From CAJJDF01 sp965657945 (GTDB taxonomy: Bacteria; Bacteroidota; Bacteroidia; Flavobacteriales_D; CAJJDF01), in contig CBFHPW010000024.1 of NCBI GenBank assembly GCA_965657945.1, positions 1 to 30,757 of the forward strand: a stretch of DNA of 30,757 nt, written 5' to 3'. This document shows, one piece after another, positions 6,426-14,702 of the stretch. A program made the translations under genes and the position numbers. Below the pieces are notes generated by a model that was not told the origin of the DNA, searched no databases, and saw only the letters and a list, made by a program, of their open reading frames with translations. Each line of letters begins with the position of its first letter. Position 1 is the first letter of the stretch.

Positions 6426-8705
6426 TTATTTTTCCATCAAATTTTCTTCTAAGAAAGAAGTCATTTTATTGAATAGGTGAAGTCTAGTTTTTCCGCCATA
6501 TATCCCGTGATTTCTGTTTGGGTAAATAAACATGTCAAATTCTTTGTTCTCTTTTACCAAGGCATTTACCATTTCGTACGTGTTTTGCGGATGCACATTG
6601 TCGTCTCCACCACCATGCACAAGTAAGAAAGCACCTTTTAGTTTTTCTACGTGATTAATGGGAGAATTGTCGTCATAGCCGCTGCCATTTTCTTGAGGAG
6701 TTCTCATAAAACGCTCTGTATAAATATTGTCGTAATACCTCCAGTTGGTAACAGGAGCAACCGCAATTCCTGCTTTAAAATAATCGGCTCCTTTGGTCAT
6801 GCACAGCGAAGCCATGTATCCTCCGTAGCTCCAACCTTGTATTCCAATATTTTTGCTGTCTGCATAAGGTAGACTACCCACGTAGGTAGCTGCACTTATC
6901 ATGTCTTCGGTTTCCAATTTACCAAGTTGTTTGTATGTGGAGTGCTTAAAATCTCTTCCTCGGAACATCGTTCCTCTTGTTTCTACGCACACCACCAAAA
7001 ATCCTTTTTTTGCCAATAAGTGATGCCACATCATGGTGCTTCCTCCCCAAGAATCTTTTACCACATTGTTTCCCGGGCCATTGTATCCTGTCATAAATAC
7101 AGGGTATTTTCTTCCTGGGTCAAAATCTGCAGGTTTTATCATCCATGCATTTAGTTTGGTTCCTTCTCCATTGTCAAATTGAAAGAATTCTTTGTTTGGT
7201 AAGTCATATTTATCCAATCTGTTTTTTAGAGCTTGGTTATCTTCCAATATTTTAATTTGTTTCCCGTTTGCCTCGTGCAATGAAATAAAAGAAGGGGAGT
7301 TAGCATCCGAATGGTAGTTTACGTAGTACTTCATTCCTTTGCTAAAAAAGGTAGAGTTGTTCCCTTTGCGAGTAGAAAGTTTTTTCTTTCCACTACCGTC
7401 TAGATTTACCACATACAATTCTTGTTGTGTGGCACCATTTTCAGCGGACAAATAATAAATAAGTCCATTTTCTTCATCCATTCCCTGGATTTCAATTACA
7501 TCCCAATTTCCTTTGGTTATTTGGGTTTCTTTTCCATCAATAGTATTTAGATAAATGTGATTAAAACCGTTCTTTTCACTCATCCACAAGTATGTGTTGT
7601 TATCGGCAAGGAAAGTCAAATTATCGTGAATATCGATGTAAGATTCAGCAGTTTCGGTATAAAACGCTTTGGCTTGCAGCGCTACTTGTTTTTGAGGTAA
7701 TTCATCCTTGGTGTTCACTTGCAACAACTCTAGTTTGTTTTGCAATCTATTGAGTTTTGTAATAGCCAATACCTTTGGATTTTTGGTCCAATTAATTCTT
7801 GGAATGTAGTATTCTTCTGTATCATTGATTGAAACCGGAACAGATTCTTGTTTCCAAATGTCGTACATAGATACACTAATTTTGGAGTTGTCTTCACCAG
7901 CTTTTGGGTACTTAAATCGATATTCCATTGGGTACAAAGGTCCGTAGTAATCCAAATGAAACTCTCTTACTTTGCTCTCATCAAAGGTAAGGTAGGCGAT
8001 TTGTGTCCCGTCTTCGTTCCATTCAAATCCTTTGTGAATAGCAAATTCTTCCTCATATACCCAATCCGTAGCGCCATGAATAATCTCATTCAGTTTTCCC
8101 GTTTGCGTTACTGCAAATTCCTTTCTTGTTTCCAAATTCATAAAAAACAAGTTGTTTTCTCTTACAAACGCAACGTGAGTTCCAGCTGGAGAAATTTCTG
8201 CCAACCTTTGCTTACCTAATTTTCGGTCCGAAAGTGGAGTCGTTTTTTTTGTTTTTAAATCGTAAATGTAGTAGTATGATTTGCTCGATCTTCTATAAAT
8301 GGATTCCTGATCTGTAGCAATCATTACCTTTGTTTCATCTGCATTAAACTGATATTCATCGATAGGAATCGGATTTCCCTCTTCATCTTTCAAATCCATA
8401 AATGTGAAGAGTGTAGCCACTTTTTCATAGGTAGCGTAGGAGTATTTATTTACTTCTGGTCCATTTTCTCCATTATCCAACGTTGTAAAATGTTTTCCGT
8501 CATTCATTGAGCTTACTCCTCTAACGCTCTTTCCGTAGAATTCTCCCGAGTACCAAATCAATTCATTAGAAAGTAAGTTAGCCGATGAGGTTTGTGAGTT
8601 TCTTGCTTCTGGAGTAGAGACCTGAGAAGTTTTTTCTATTTGCGTTGTGCTGCAACTTAATGTGCTAATCGAGAAAAGTAGGGCAATAAATGGACTGTTT
8701 TTCAT
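6426..8705 (-). CDS. dipeptidyl peptidase IV-type S9 family lipoprotein
   Basis: Serine peptidase that should remove Xaa-Pro or Xaa-Ala dipeptides from peptide N-termini. The start at 8705 gives MKNSPFIALLFSISTLSC, a lipoprotein signal peptide; an ATG 11 codons upstream would spoil it. The 759 residues are typical. A beta-propeller occupies about 60-500 and contains DWVYEEEFA, whose paired Glu bind the substrate N-terminus in DPP IV. The catalytic alpha/beta hydrolase domain follows. The nucleophile is Ser626 in GWSYGGY, the acid about Asp701 in GGGDDNVH, and the base about His733 in NRNHGIYGG. It is expected to be anchored in the envelope facing the periplasm or outside. The DPP IV specificity is inferred from the Glu pair and triad context. 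Confidence 0.92.
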   Translation of the reverse strand: MKNSPFIALLFSISTLSCSTTQIEKTSQVSTPEARNSQTSSANLLSNELIWYSGEFYGKSVRGVSSMNDGKHFTTLDNGENGPEVNKYSYATYEKVATLFTFMDLKDEEGNPIPIDEYQFNADETKVMIATDQESIYRRSSKSYYYIYDLKTKKTTPLSDRKLGKQRLAEISPAGTHVAFVRENNLFFMNLETRKEFAVTQTGKLNEIIHGATDWVYEEEFAIHKGFEWNEDGTQIAYLTFDESKVREFHLDYYGPLYPMEYRFKYPKAGEDNSKISVSMYDIWKQESVPVSINDTEEYYIPRINWTKNPKVLAITKLNRLQNKLELLQVNTKDELPQKQVALQAKAFYTETAESYIDIHDNLTFLADNNTYLWMSEKNGFNHIYLNTIDGKETQITKGNWDVIEIQGMDEENGLIYYLSAENGATQQELYVVNLDGSGKKKLSTRKGNNSTFFSKGMKYYVNYHSDANSPSFISLHEANGKQIKILEDNQALKNRLDKYDLPNKEFFQFDNGEGTKLNAWMIKPADFDPGRKYPVFMTGYNGPGNNVVKDSWGGSTMMWHHLLAKKGFLVVCVETRGTMFRGRDFKHSTYKQLGKLETEDMISAATYVGSLPYADSKNIGIQGWSYGGYMASLCMTKGADYFKAGIAVAPVTNWRYYDNIYTERFMRTPQENGSGYDDNSPINHVEKLKGAFLLVHGGGDDNVHPQNTYEMVNALVKENKEFDMFIYPNRNHGIYGGKTRLHLFNKMTSFLEENLMEK

Positions 8706-8725
8706 AGGTTTTATTTTAGACAAAA

Positions 8726-8733
8726 CGAATATA
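8726..8733 (-). promoter_or_regulatory. candidate -7 element for the DPP IV gene
   Basis: TATATTCG on the minus strand matches TAnnTTTG at 7 of 8 positions and is the same octamer as upstream of gltA. It lies 20 bases before the chosen ATG at 8705, which supports that start over the one at 8738, which would lie upstream of it. No clear -33 element seen. Confidence 0.4.
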
Positions 8734-8796
8734 ATCATTTCTAAAAAAAAGGACCCTGCTCATTAGAAATTAAAAAGGAAAGAGGTTTGATTCAAA

Positions 8797-8810
8797 ATGA
8801 TTTTAATCAT
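8797..8810. promoter_or_regulatory. palindromic operator candidate upstream of feoAB
   Basis: ATGATT-TT-AATCAT is a perfect 6-base-pair dyad, flanked by A-runs. It ends 24 bases before the feoA -7 box, that is, over the -33 region, where a repressor would block polymerase. The sequence resembles the TGATnnnnATCA half-sites of Fur-type iron boxes. An iron-responsive regulator is inferred from the downstream genes. Confidence 0.4.
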
Positions 8811-8834
8811 GAAAAAAATCGTTCTTTTTTTATT

Positions 8835-8842
8835 TATATTTG
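8835..8842 (+). promoter_or_regulatory. -7 element for the feo operon
   Basis: TATATTTG is a full match to the Bacteroidota -7 consensus TAnnTTTG, 19 bases before the feoA GTG. That spacing implies a very short leader. No TTG was seen at the usual -33 distance, which is occupied by the palindrome at 8797-8810. Confidence 0.55.
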
Positions 8843-8861
8843 TTCTAAATAAAAACAAGCA

Positions 8862-9077
8862 GTGAAATTATCAGAGTGCAACACATCATTTAAAGGAGAG
8901 ATTCTCGAGGTTTTAGAGTCAGATTTTGACAGTAAACTCATGGAATATGGAATAATTCCAGGAGCCGAATTGGTGGTGCTTAACAAAGCTCCGTTTAATG
9001 GGCCTATATATGTTTCAATAGGGTTTCAAAAAATTGCAATAAGAAAAGATGAAGCTTCCTTTATTACCTTGAAATGA
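8862..9077 (+). CDS. feoA: ferrous iron transport protein A
   Basis: Small cytoplasmic SH3-like partner of the FeoB ferrous iron transporter. The 71 residues are of normal length. Typical features are the GEILEV strand, the KLMEYGIIPGAELVVLNKAPFNGPIYVSI core with the conserved G-x-x-PG turn, and a terminal IAIRKDEA strand. The start is GTG, with no good Shine-Dalgarno, as is usual in this phylum. The last codons overlap the feoB start by ATGA, which favours translational coupling. The operon probably responds to iron through the palindrome upstream. Confidence 0.92.
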   Translation: MKLSECNTSFKGEILEVLESDFDSKLMEYGIIPGAELVVLNKAPFNGPIYVSIGFQKIAIRKDEASFITLK

Positions 9078-11113
9078 AAAAATTACACGTTGCACTTATA
9101 GGAAACCCGAACGTAGGTAAAACTACTTTGTTCAATAGATTGTGTGGGGTAAATCAGAAGACTGGAAACTACCCCGGTGTTACTGTTGATAAAAAGTCAG
9201 GAAAATTTAAACACCTAGATTTTAAAATTGAGATGACAGATTTGCCGGGCTTTGATAGTATTTATCCAAAATCTATGGATGAGGAGTTGGTGGTGAAATA
9301 CTTGAAAAATAATTCGGGTAAAAATCATATTGATAAGGTGATTTTTGTTGCAGATGGAACGAACATCAAAAAGAATTTGTACCTGTTGTCACAAGTGAAA
9401 GATTTGGGGTATGACATAATTCTTGCGATTAATTTGATAGATATTGCAAAAAGAAAGGGAATTCAAATAGACACTCATTATTTATCTGAGGAATTTGGGA
9501 TTCATGTAGTCGAGATTTCTGCCAGAAAGGGAGAAGGAGTTGATGAATTAAAATCTGCCTTGTTGCTAGATTCACCGCAATCTAAAGCAGATGATTTAAA
9601 ATATTTAAAAGAAGAAAATCACGAGATTTTACAATCATTTGTTGAAAAACACAAGGCCAAAAATAAGTATACGGCATTTTTGAGTATCACTCAAGAGAAT
9701 ACTCTGCCAGAGGTAAATGTAAAGAAATGGAAATCGGAAGAAGCGATTTTGAGGTATCAGTTTGTGCGCAAAGTACTAGAAGGATCTATCCGTATTGATA
9801 AATCTCTTGCCACTGACGCAACTTCTAAAATTGATTCTGTTTTGATGCATCCGATAGGCGGATATGCAATTTTTCTGGGTGTATTATTAGTCATTTTTCA
9901 ATCCGTTTTTTCTTTGGCATCGTATCCAATGGCTTGGATAGAAAGTTTTTTTAGTTGGTTTCATGATGTCACCCAATCTGCTCTCACTCCGGGTAGTTTT
10001 ACTAGTTTCATAACCGAAGGATTAATTCCAGGAATAGAAGGTGTGGTTATTTTTGTTCCTCAAATTGTGATTTTGTTTTTTTTCTTCGCGATTTTGGATG
10101 AAAGCGGGTACATGAATCGAATCATTTACCTAATGGATAGATTGATGCAAAAAGTAGGAATGAGCGGAAAAAGTGTCGTTCCACTTATTTCGAGTTTTGC
10201 CTGTGCAGTTCCAGCCATAATGGCTACTCGAACTATCGAAAATAAAAGAGAAAGACTCATTACTATCTTAGTGGCCCCTTTGTTGACTTGTTCTGCACGA
10301 TTACCTGTGTATACTATTCTGATTGGTCTACTGGTTCCAGACATTAAATTATTTGGGTTTATGAGCGTTCAGGCTCTGGTATTGCTGGCTATGTATTTGC
10401 TAGGGATTATCACTTCGGTATTGGCAGCCTTAATCTTTAAGTACATCATCAAAAATGAGTACAGAAGTTTTTTTATAACGGAAATGCCTCGCTACCTTTT
10501 ACCTAGCCTTAAAAACATTGTGTTTACGATTTGGGAAAATACAAAAGCATTCATTTGGAATGCGGGAAAAATAATCGTTGCTGCATCGATTATTTTATAT
10601 GTTTTGGGAACAAATGGAGGGGACAAATTTAGAAATACCGAACAGTTTGTTCAAAACAAATATCCTGAGCTATCCCAGACAGAGCTTGCGCCCAAGATTT
10701 CTTCCTATGAGTTAGAACATTCTTATTTAGGAATGATGGGAAAATCCATAGAGCCTGCAATAATTCCTTTGGGCTATGACTGGAAAGTGGGAATCGCTCT
10801 GATTAGTTCCATAGCCGCCAGAGAGGTTTTCGTAGGAACAATGTCCATTATTTATAGTATAGATTCTGAGGAAGATTTGTCTATCATGCAAAAGTTAGAA
10901 AAAGAGACAAACAGCAATACGGGAAAGCCTACGTTTAATTTTGCTACCTGTATTTCTCTCTTGTTGTTTTATGCCTTTTCCTTACAATGTATGAGTACAA
11001 TTGCTGTTACTTACAAAGAAACCAAATCCATAAAGTGGACCGGAATTCAATTCCTGTACATGACCATTTTAGCTTACTTAGTTTCGTTCGCTGCCTATCA
11101 AATTTTAGTATGA
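9074..11113 (+). CDS. feoB: ferrous iron transport protein B
   Basis: Inner-membrane Fe(II) transporter with an N-terminal G-protein domain. G1 is GNPNVGKTT (10-18), G2 Thr lies in PGVTVDKK, G3 is DLPG (56-59), G4 is NLID (about 119-122) and G5 is SARKGEG. A helical spacer covers about 170-255. The membrane part holds two gate regions: GKSVVPLISSFACAVPAI...TCSARLPVY and ISSIAAREVFVGTM. The 679 residues are complete and somewhat shorter than E. coli FeoB. It overlaps feoA by ATGA and the following Cys-rich gene by ATGA, so the three form one coupled operon. Confidence 0.96.
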   Translation: MKKLHVALIGNPNVGKTTLFNRLCGVNQKTGNYPGVTVDKKSGKFKHLDFKIEMTDLPGFDSIYPKSMDEELVVKYLKNNSGKNHIDKVIFVADGTNIKKNLYLLSQVKDLGYDIILAINLIDIAKRKGIQIDTHYLSEEFGIHVVEISARKGEGVDELKSALLLDSPQSKADDLKYLKEENHEILQSFVEKHKAKNKYTAFLSITQENTLPEVNVKKWKSEEAILRYQFVRKVLEGSIRIDKSLATDATSKIDSVLMHPIGGYAIFLGVLLVIFQSVFSLASYPMAWIESFFSWFHDVTQSALTPGSFTSFITEGLIPGIEGVVIFVPQIVILFFFFAILDESGYMNRIIYLMDRLMQKVGMSGKSVVPLISSFACAVPAIMATRTIENKRERLITILVAPLLTCSARLPVYTILIGLLVPDIKLFGFMSVQALVLLAMYLLGIITSVLAALIFKYIIKNEYRSFFITEMPRYLLPSLKNIVFTIWENTKAFIWNAGKIIVAASIILYVLGTNGGDKFRNTEQFVQNKYPELSQTELAPKISSYELEHSYLGMMGKSIEPAIIPLGYDWKVGIALISSIAAREVFVGTMSIIYSIDSEEDLSIMQKLEKETNSNTGKPTFNFATCISLLLFYAFSLQCMSTIAVTYKETKSIKWTGIQFLYMTILAYLVSFAAYQILV

Positions 11114-11253
11114 TGCAAGAAATATTGACCTACACGTTATTTACTCTCTCCTTATTCTATTTGGTGCGAAAATTCATACTTGCTTTTGTAAAAAAAGAAA
11201 AAAATTGTGGTACCGGTTCTTGCGGTTGTGAAATGCAAGAGTTGAAGAAATAA
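11110..11253 (+). CDS. FeoB-associated Cys-rich membrane protein
   Basis: A 47-residue peptide with one N-terminal membrane helix (ILTYTLFTLSLFYLVRKFILAF, written here as two parts: about residues 5-26) and a short C-terminal tail with CGTGSCGC. This layout matches the FeoB_associated family found after feoB in Bacteroidota and Firmicutes, which may take the place of FeoC or bind iron; its role is unproven. The start ATG at 11110 overlaps the feoB stop (ATGA); a second ATG follows directly at 11113. The frame is open further upstream inside feoB, but the conserved overlap decides the start. Confidence 0.85.
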   Translation: MMQEILTYTLFTLSLFYLVRKFILAFVKKEKNCGTGSCGCEMQELKK

Positions 11254-11302
11254 TTCTTGTTTATTTCGTAATTCTACATTTTCTTAAATGAATAAATATC
11301 GG

Positions 11303-11310
11303 TACATTTG
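11303..11310 (+). promoter_or_regulatory. -7 element for serC
   Basis: TACATTTG matches TAnnTTTG fully and lies 27 bases before the serC ATG at 11338. A TTG-initiated extension of serC would begin inside this element (TTG at 11308), which argues for ATG-11338. Confidence 0.5.
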
Positions 11311-11337
11311 AAGAAACAATTAAAACCGAAAAAAACC

Positions 11338-12405
11338 ATGGCAAAAGTTCATAATTACAGTGCAGGACCTTGCATTTTACCCCAAGAAGTTATCAAAGAA
11401 GCGTCAGAGGCAGTCTTAAATTTTGACGGATTAGATTTATCCTTGTTGGAAATTTCTCACCGTAGTCCAAACTTTGTTTCAGTAGTAGAGGAGGCAACCG
11501 CTTTGGTAAAGGAATTATTGGAAGTACCCGAAGGTTATTCAGTTTGTTTTATGCAAGGAGGAGCAAGTTTAGGATTTTTGATTTCTGCCTTCAATATGAT
11601 TGGAGACAATAAAAAATCGGCTTACCTCAATACAGGAACTTGGAGTGTCAAAGCAATAAAAGAAGCTCATTTTGTAGGAGATGTAGAAGTAATTGCTTCT
11701 TCAAAAGATGAAAACTTTACTCACATCCCGAAGGGATATACAATTCCTTCTGATGCTGATTATTTGCATTACACATCAAACAACACGATTTTTGGAACTC
11801 AATTCAAAGAAATTCCAAATTCGCCAATTCCTTTGGTATGCGATATGAGTTCAGATATTTTTAGTAAGAAAATCGACATTTCGAAATTTGATTTGATTTA
11901 TGCTGGGGCGCAAAAAAATATGGGACCTGCAGGAGCAACATTGTACATTGTAAAAGATGAGATTTTTAAAAGAAATAGAATCAAGATTCCAACGATGTTA
12001 GACATTGAGACTCACGTAAAAAAAGAATCGATGTTTAATACACCACCCGTTTTTTCAATCTATGTTTCTATGTTGAATCTTAGGTATTTAAAGAGCATTG
12101 GTGGAGTAGAAGCTCAACAAAAAATAAACGAGGAAAAAGCAGCCTTGCTTTATAGAGAAATTGACCGAAACCCATTGTTTAAGGGAGTGGCTGCAACAGA
12201 AGATAGAAGTACGATGAATGTTACGTTTGTTTTAACAGATGAGAGCAAGCAAGTGAAATTTGACGAAATGTGGAAAGCGGCAAACATTAGCGGAATAAAA
12301 GGACACAGAAGTGTAGGAGGTTACAGAGCGTCTATGTACAACGCACTACCTGTATCATCTGTTCAAGTGCTGGTAGATGTGATGAAAGCATTGGAAACAG
12401 CCTAA
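11338..12405 (+). CDS. serC: phosphoserine aminotransferase
   Basis: PLP enzyme converting 3-phosphohydroxypyruvate and glutamate to phosphoserine; also used in pyridoxal phosphate synthesis. The start MAKVHNYSAGPCILP is the family N-terminus; 355 residues is normal. Substrate and cofactor motifs include NYSAGPCILP, HRSPNF, FMQGGAS, and the PLP lysine in YAGAQKNMGPAG. The C-terminal GIKGHRSVGGYRASMYNALP is typical, binding the phosphate and carboxylate. serA, its frequent neighbour in Bacteroidota, is absent; serC is alone between its own promoter and a strong terminator. Confidence 0.96.
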   Translation: MAKVHNYSAGPCILPQEVIKEASEAVLNFDGLDLSLLEISHRSPNFVSVVEEATALVKELLEVPEGYSVCFMQGGASLGFLISAFNMIGDNKKSAYLNTGTWSVKAIKEAHFVGDVEVIASSKDENFTHIPKGYTIPSDADYLHYTSNNTIFGTQFKEIPNSPIPLVCDMSSDIFSKKIDISKFDLIYAGAQKNMGPAGATLYIVKDEIFKRNRIKIPTMLDIETHVKKESMFNTPPVFSIYVSMLNLRYLKSIGGVEAQQKINEEKAALLYREIDRNPLFKGVAATEDRSTMNVTFVLTDESKQVKFDEMWKAANISGIKGHRSVGGYRASMYNALPVSSVQVLVDVMKALETA

Positions 12406-12420
12406 TAAAATTTAACAATA

Positions 12421-12456
12421 AAAAGAGCGATAGGAAATTAATCCTATCGCTCTTTT
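12421..12456. terminator. bidirectional intrinsic terminator between serC and the convergent gene
   Basis: Perfect 12-base-pair stem AGAGCGATAGGA / TCCTATCGCTCT with a 6-base AATTAA loop. It is flanked by AAAA on the left and TTTTT on the right, so each strand reads as hairpin plus U-run. It lies 16 bases after the serC stop and 20 bases before the stop of the gene on the other strand. Confidence 0.9.
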
Positions 12457-12475
12457 TATTTGCTTGAAATTTCCG

Positions 12476-14257
12476 TTACTGCTTAATAATTCGTTTTGTC
12501 ACAATTTCGTTTTGTTCGCTAATGAACTGTACAAAATAAATTCCATTCTGTAAGTGCTCTAAATTGATCACATTTGAGTTTGTGTTTTGATTAATTTTAA
12601 CGCTACCTGTAACATTCATTACCCGAATATTAGTAGGGATAAAACTACCCTCAAAAACTATTTGATCATGAGTCGGGTTTGGAAAAATAGTGAATTCATG
12701 TTTCTTTTTTTCTGAGATAGATACATTAGTAGCTACTACAACTTCATAAATTGTGGTAGTACCCGATACCTCGTTGCTAACGATCAGCATCGCTTTGCCA
12801 GTGTGGCTTTCTGCTGGTGATACGAACACAAGTCCTTCGGGTGCTATATCAATCATTGCTCCAGTAGAAGTATCCATAGTGTGAATGTATTGATTGAATA
12901 CAGGAGCTGTGGGATTCGAAATATCGTAAACCATAATTCCACCTTGTCTTTCTAACCCAACAAAAGCATAAGTCACGTTGTTAAGCTCTCCCACTGTTAT
13001 TGCTTCTGGCTCTGGACCCTTGTCATCGCTTCGGCTATCTTGGTCACTCGCAAGACCGTCATTGCAATTAAAAAATGTCACGTGGTTGGTTTTGATGTAT
13101 TGTTCAATTTCATCTTTACTATCCCAAACAAGATTTCCATTTCCGTCCCAGATAGAGAAAGAACGAGCTCCGTAGCTATATAATTCGTCTACGTCACCAT
13201 CGTTGTCGATGTCACCGATCACGTCCATTGTAAAAGTTTTTAGCCTCCCCAAATTGGTATCGTTCTGTAATTCAGTTGCATTTGGAAATGTTATAGAGTC
13301 TAGAGTCAAATCTTTTATTCTTACCTCTGAACTATAACCGCTATAGTCTCTACCGTCTCCTTCGTTTGCCGAAATCCAATAAGTTTGTCCGCTTGCAGTG
13401 AAAGCCGAAATTGCATCGGGTTGGTACACCCCTTTTACTGGCCAAGTGTTTATTTGGACTTTGTTATCCCTGTTCGAAACGTCCATTCCGTTGCCAGCGA
13501 CAGAGTGATCTTTGAATCCTAAACCTTTGTATGACAAAATGGTGTCATTTACCAAATCCAATAGAATCAATACGTTACTTTCTTGGCAAACAACAGCCGC
13601 TCTAGTTGATTGATCGTTTATTGCGATGTATTCTGGTTCTAAATCAACAGCGAAAGTTGTCCCTGGTTTTTTTAGACTTCCCACGATGGTAGAAGGTGCG
13701 TTATCAAAAAATAAGAGAGTCACATCAGCCTGACTTAAACTAGATATTCCACCCGAAATATCAATGATGCCGATAGAACCTTTTGGGTCGGTTAAATAAT
13801 CATCGCTTGGCTCTCCTTCATTCGCAACGAGCAGTTTGTTTCCATCTTTCGTTGTGGTTATCATATCGGGAAGGGCGCCTACCTTAAGTGATGTAATAAA
13901 TGTTCCAGCAGTATCGAAGAAAACAACAAAGCCAGTATCTTGCTTCACTGGTGCTTGGATGGCCGCTGCAAAATAACCGTTGTTCAATGTTACAACCGAA
14001 TTAACTCCACCGCCATAGGTTAGAACGTTGATTCCCCCAACTTTGATTGGACTCGCTGGATTAGAAACATCAATTATATCAATAGAATCGCTTGCCGCAT
14101 TAGTGACGAATATTTTCTTTGAGTCCAAATCATAGGTAGAAATTTCACAAGCACCGTCTCTTGAATCGTTGTGACGACCAATTTCAGTGATTGTAATGGA
14201 CTGTGAGTAGCTCAATATTGAGGTGAATACTGTAGCTGAAAGTAATAGTTTTTTCAT
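12476..14257 (-). CDS. choice-of-anchor I family protein with T9SS sorting tail
   Basis: Secreted protein of 593 residues. A signal peptide is present (MKKLLLSATVFTSILSYSQ, cleavage near 19). The body (about 22-510) is a beta-propeller-like repeat region typical of choice-of-anchor I proteins, with NEGEPSDDY, NEGDGRDYSGY, a Ca-binding-like DIDNDGDVDEL, and SRSDDKGPEPEAI. The last ~70 residues (FTIFPNPTHDQIVFEG ... NGIYFVQF ... KRIIKQ) form a type IX secretion C-terminal sorting domain, which directs export across the outer membrane and surface attachment. Relatives are often annotated as alkaline phosphatase-like or esterase-like, but no catalytic motif is evident to me. It stands alone with its own promoter. 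Confidence 0.85.
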   Translation of the reverse strand: MKKLLLSATVFTSILSYSQSITITEIGRHNDSRDGACEISTYDLDSKKIFVTNAASDSIDIIDVSNPASPIKVGGINVLTYGGGVNSVVTLNNGYFAAAIQAPVKQDTGFVVFFDTAGTFITSLKVGALPDMITTTKDGNKLLVANEGEPSDDYLTDPKGSIGIIDISGGISSLSQADVTLLFFDNAPSTIVGSLKKPGTTFAVDLEPEYIAINDQSTRAAVVCQESNVLILLDLVNDTILSYKGLGFKDHSVAGNGMDVSNRDNKVQINTWPVKGVYQPDAISAFTASGQTYWISANEGDGRDYSGYSSEVRIKDLTLDSITFPNATELQNDTNLGRLKTFTMDVIGDIDNDGDVDELYSYGARSFSIWDGNGNLVWDSKDEIEQYIKTNHVTFFNCNDGLASDQDSRSDDKGPEPEAITVGELNNVTYAFVGLERQGGIMVYDISNPTAPVFNQYIHTMDTSTGAMIDIAPEGLVFVSPAESHTGKAMLIVSNEVSGTTTIYEVVVATNVSISEKKKHEFTIFPNPTHDQIVFEGSFIPTNIRVMNVTGSVKINQNTNSNVINLEHLQNGIYFVQFISEQNEIVTKRIIKQ

Positions 14258-14282
14258 GTGTATAGATTTTTTTGAGTTTTCT

Positions 14283-14290
14283 CAAAGGTA
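14283..14290 (-). promoter_or_regulatory. -7 element for the choice-of-anchor I gene
   Basis: TACCTTTG on the minus strand matches TAnnTTTG fully, 25 bases before the ATG at 14257. Confidence 0.45.
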
Positions 14291-14351
14291 AATCTCACAC
14301 TTTACTAAGGGTTTAACTGAAAATTATGGTTGGTTTTAGGTATTGTTTCTA

Positions 14352-14702
14352 CTAGGTTAATTTTTGATTGATCACGTTAATTAATTCTTGTGTTGATTCA
14401 ATTGTGCTCAACATTTTAGTAGAAAGAAGTTCAGTAAGCTCCAATTCTTCTTTATAATAAATAATAGGGTAAGAGTTAGCGGCCGTATAGAGAACCTCAA
14501 ATTCATCCATGTGATAAAACTCTAAATTCGTTTCAGTATTTTTTTTAAATTCTTTCCAATCGCTTTTTTCTTTTAATGTTCCATGAGTCAATTTACACAA
14601 GTTACAAGCATAAGTTGAAGGTTGAATTATTTTATGAGCAAAGTCTAAAGCTAAATGAATTATATCGGATTTAGCATTATAGACAAAAATGAGAGAATCC
14701 AT
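14352..14702 (-). CDS. conserved small CxxC protein of unknown function
   Basis: A 116-residue cytoplasmic protein. It starts with a strand and motif FVYNAKSD, then HKIIQPSTYACNLCKLTHG with a CxxC (Cys34, Cys37) followed by His, then FYHMDEFEVLY. I recall this N-V-Y-N-A-x-S ... Y-x-C-x-L-C-x-L-T-H-G pattern from uncharacterised proteins in several phyla; the paired Cys and His suggest a metal site or redox pair, which is inference. Its ATG overlaps the stop of the upstream exported protein by one base (TAATG), so the two are probably coupled. Confidence 0.7.
   Translation of the reverse strand: MDSLIFVYNAKSDIIHLALDFAHKIIQPSTYACNLCKLTHGTLKEKSDWKEFKKNTETNLEFYHMDEFEVLYTAANSYPIIYYKEELELTELLSTKMLSTIESTQELINVINQKLT

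Noticed and set aside
8706..8738. Upstream ATG extension of the DPP IV gene
   Set aside because: It adds 11 residues before a normal lipoprotein signal peptide and begins upstream of the -7 element at 8726-8733.
10987..11109. Upstream extension of the Cys-rich Feo peptide inside feoB
   Set aside because: The short form starting at 11110 matches the family and gives the ATGA overlap typical of the operon.
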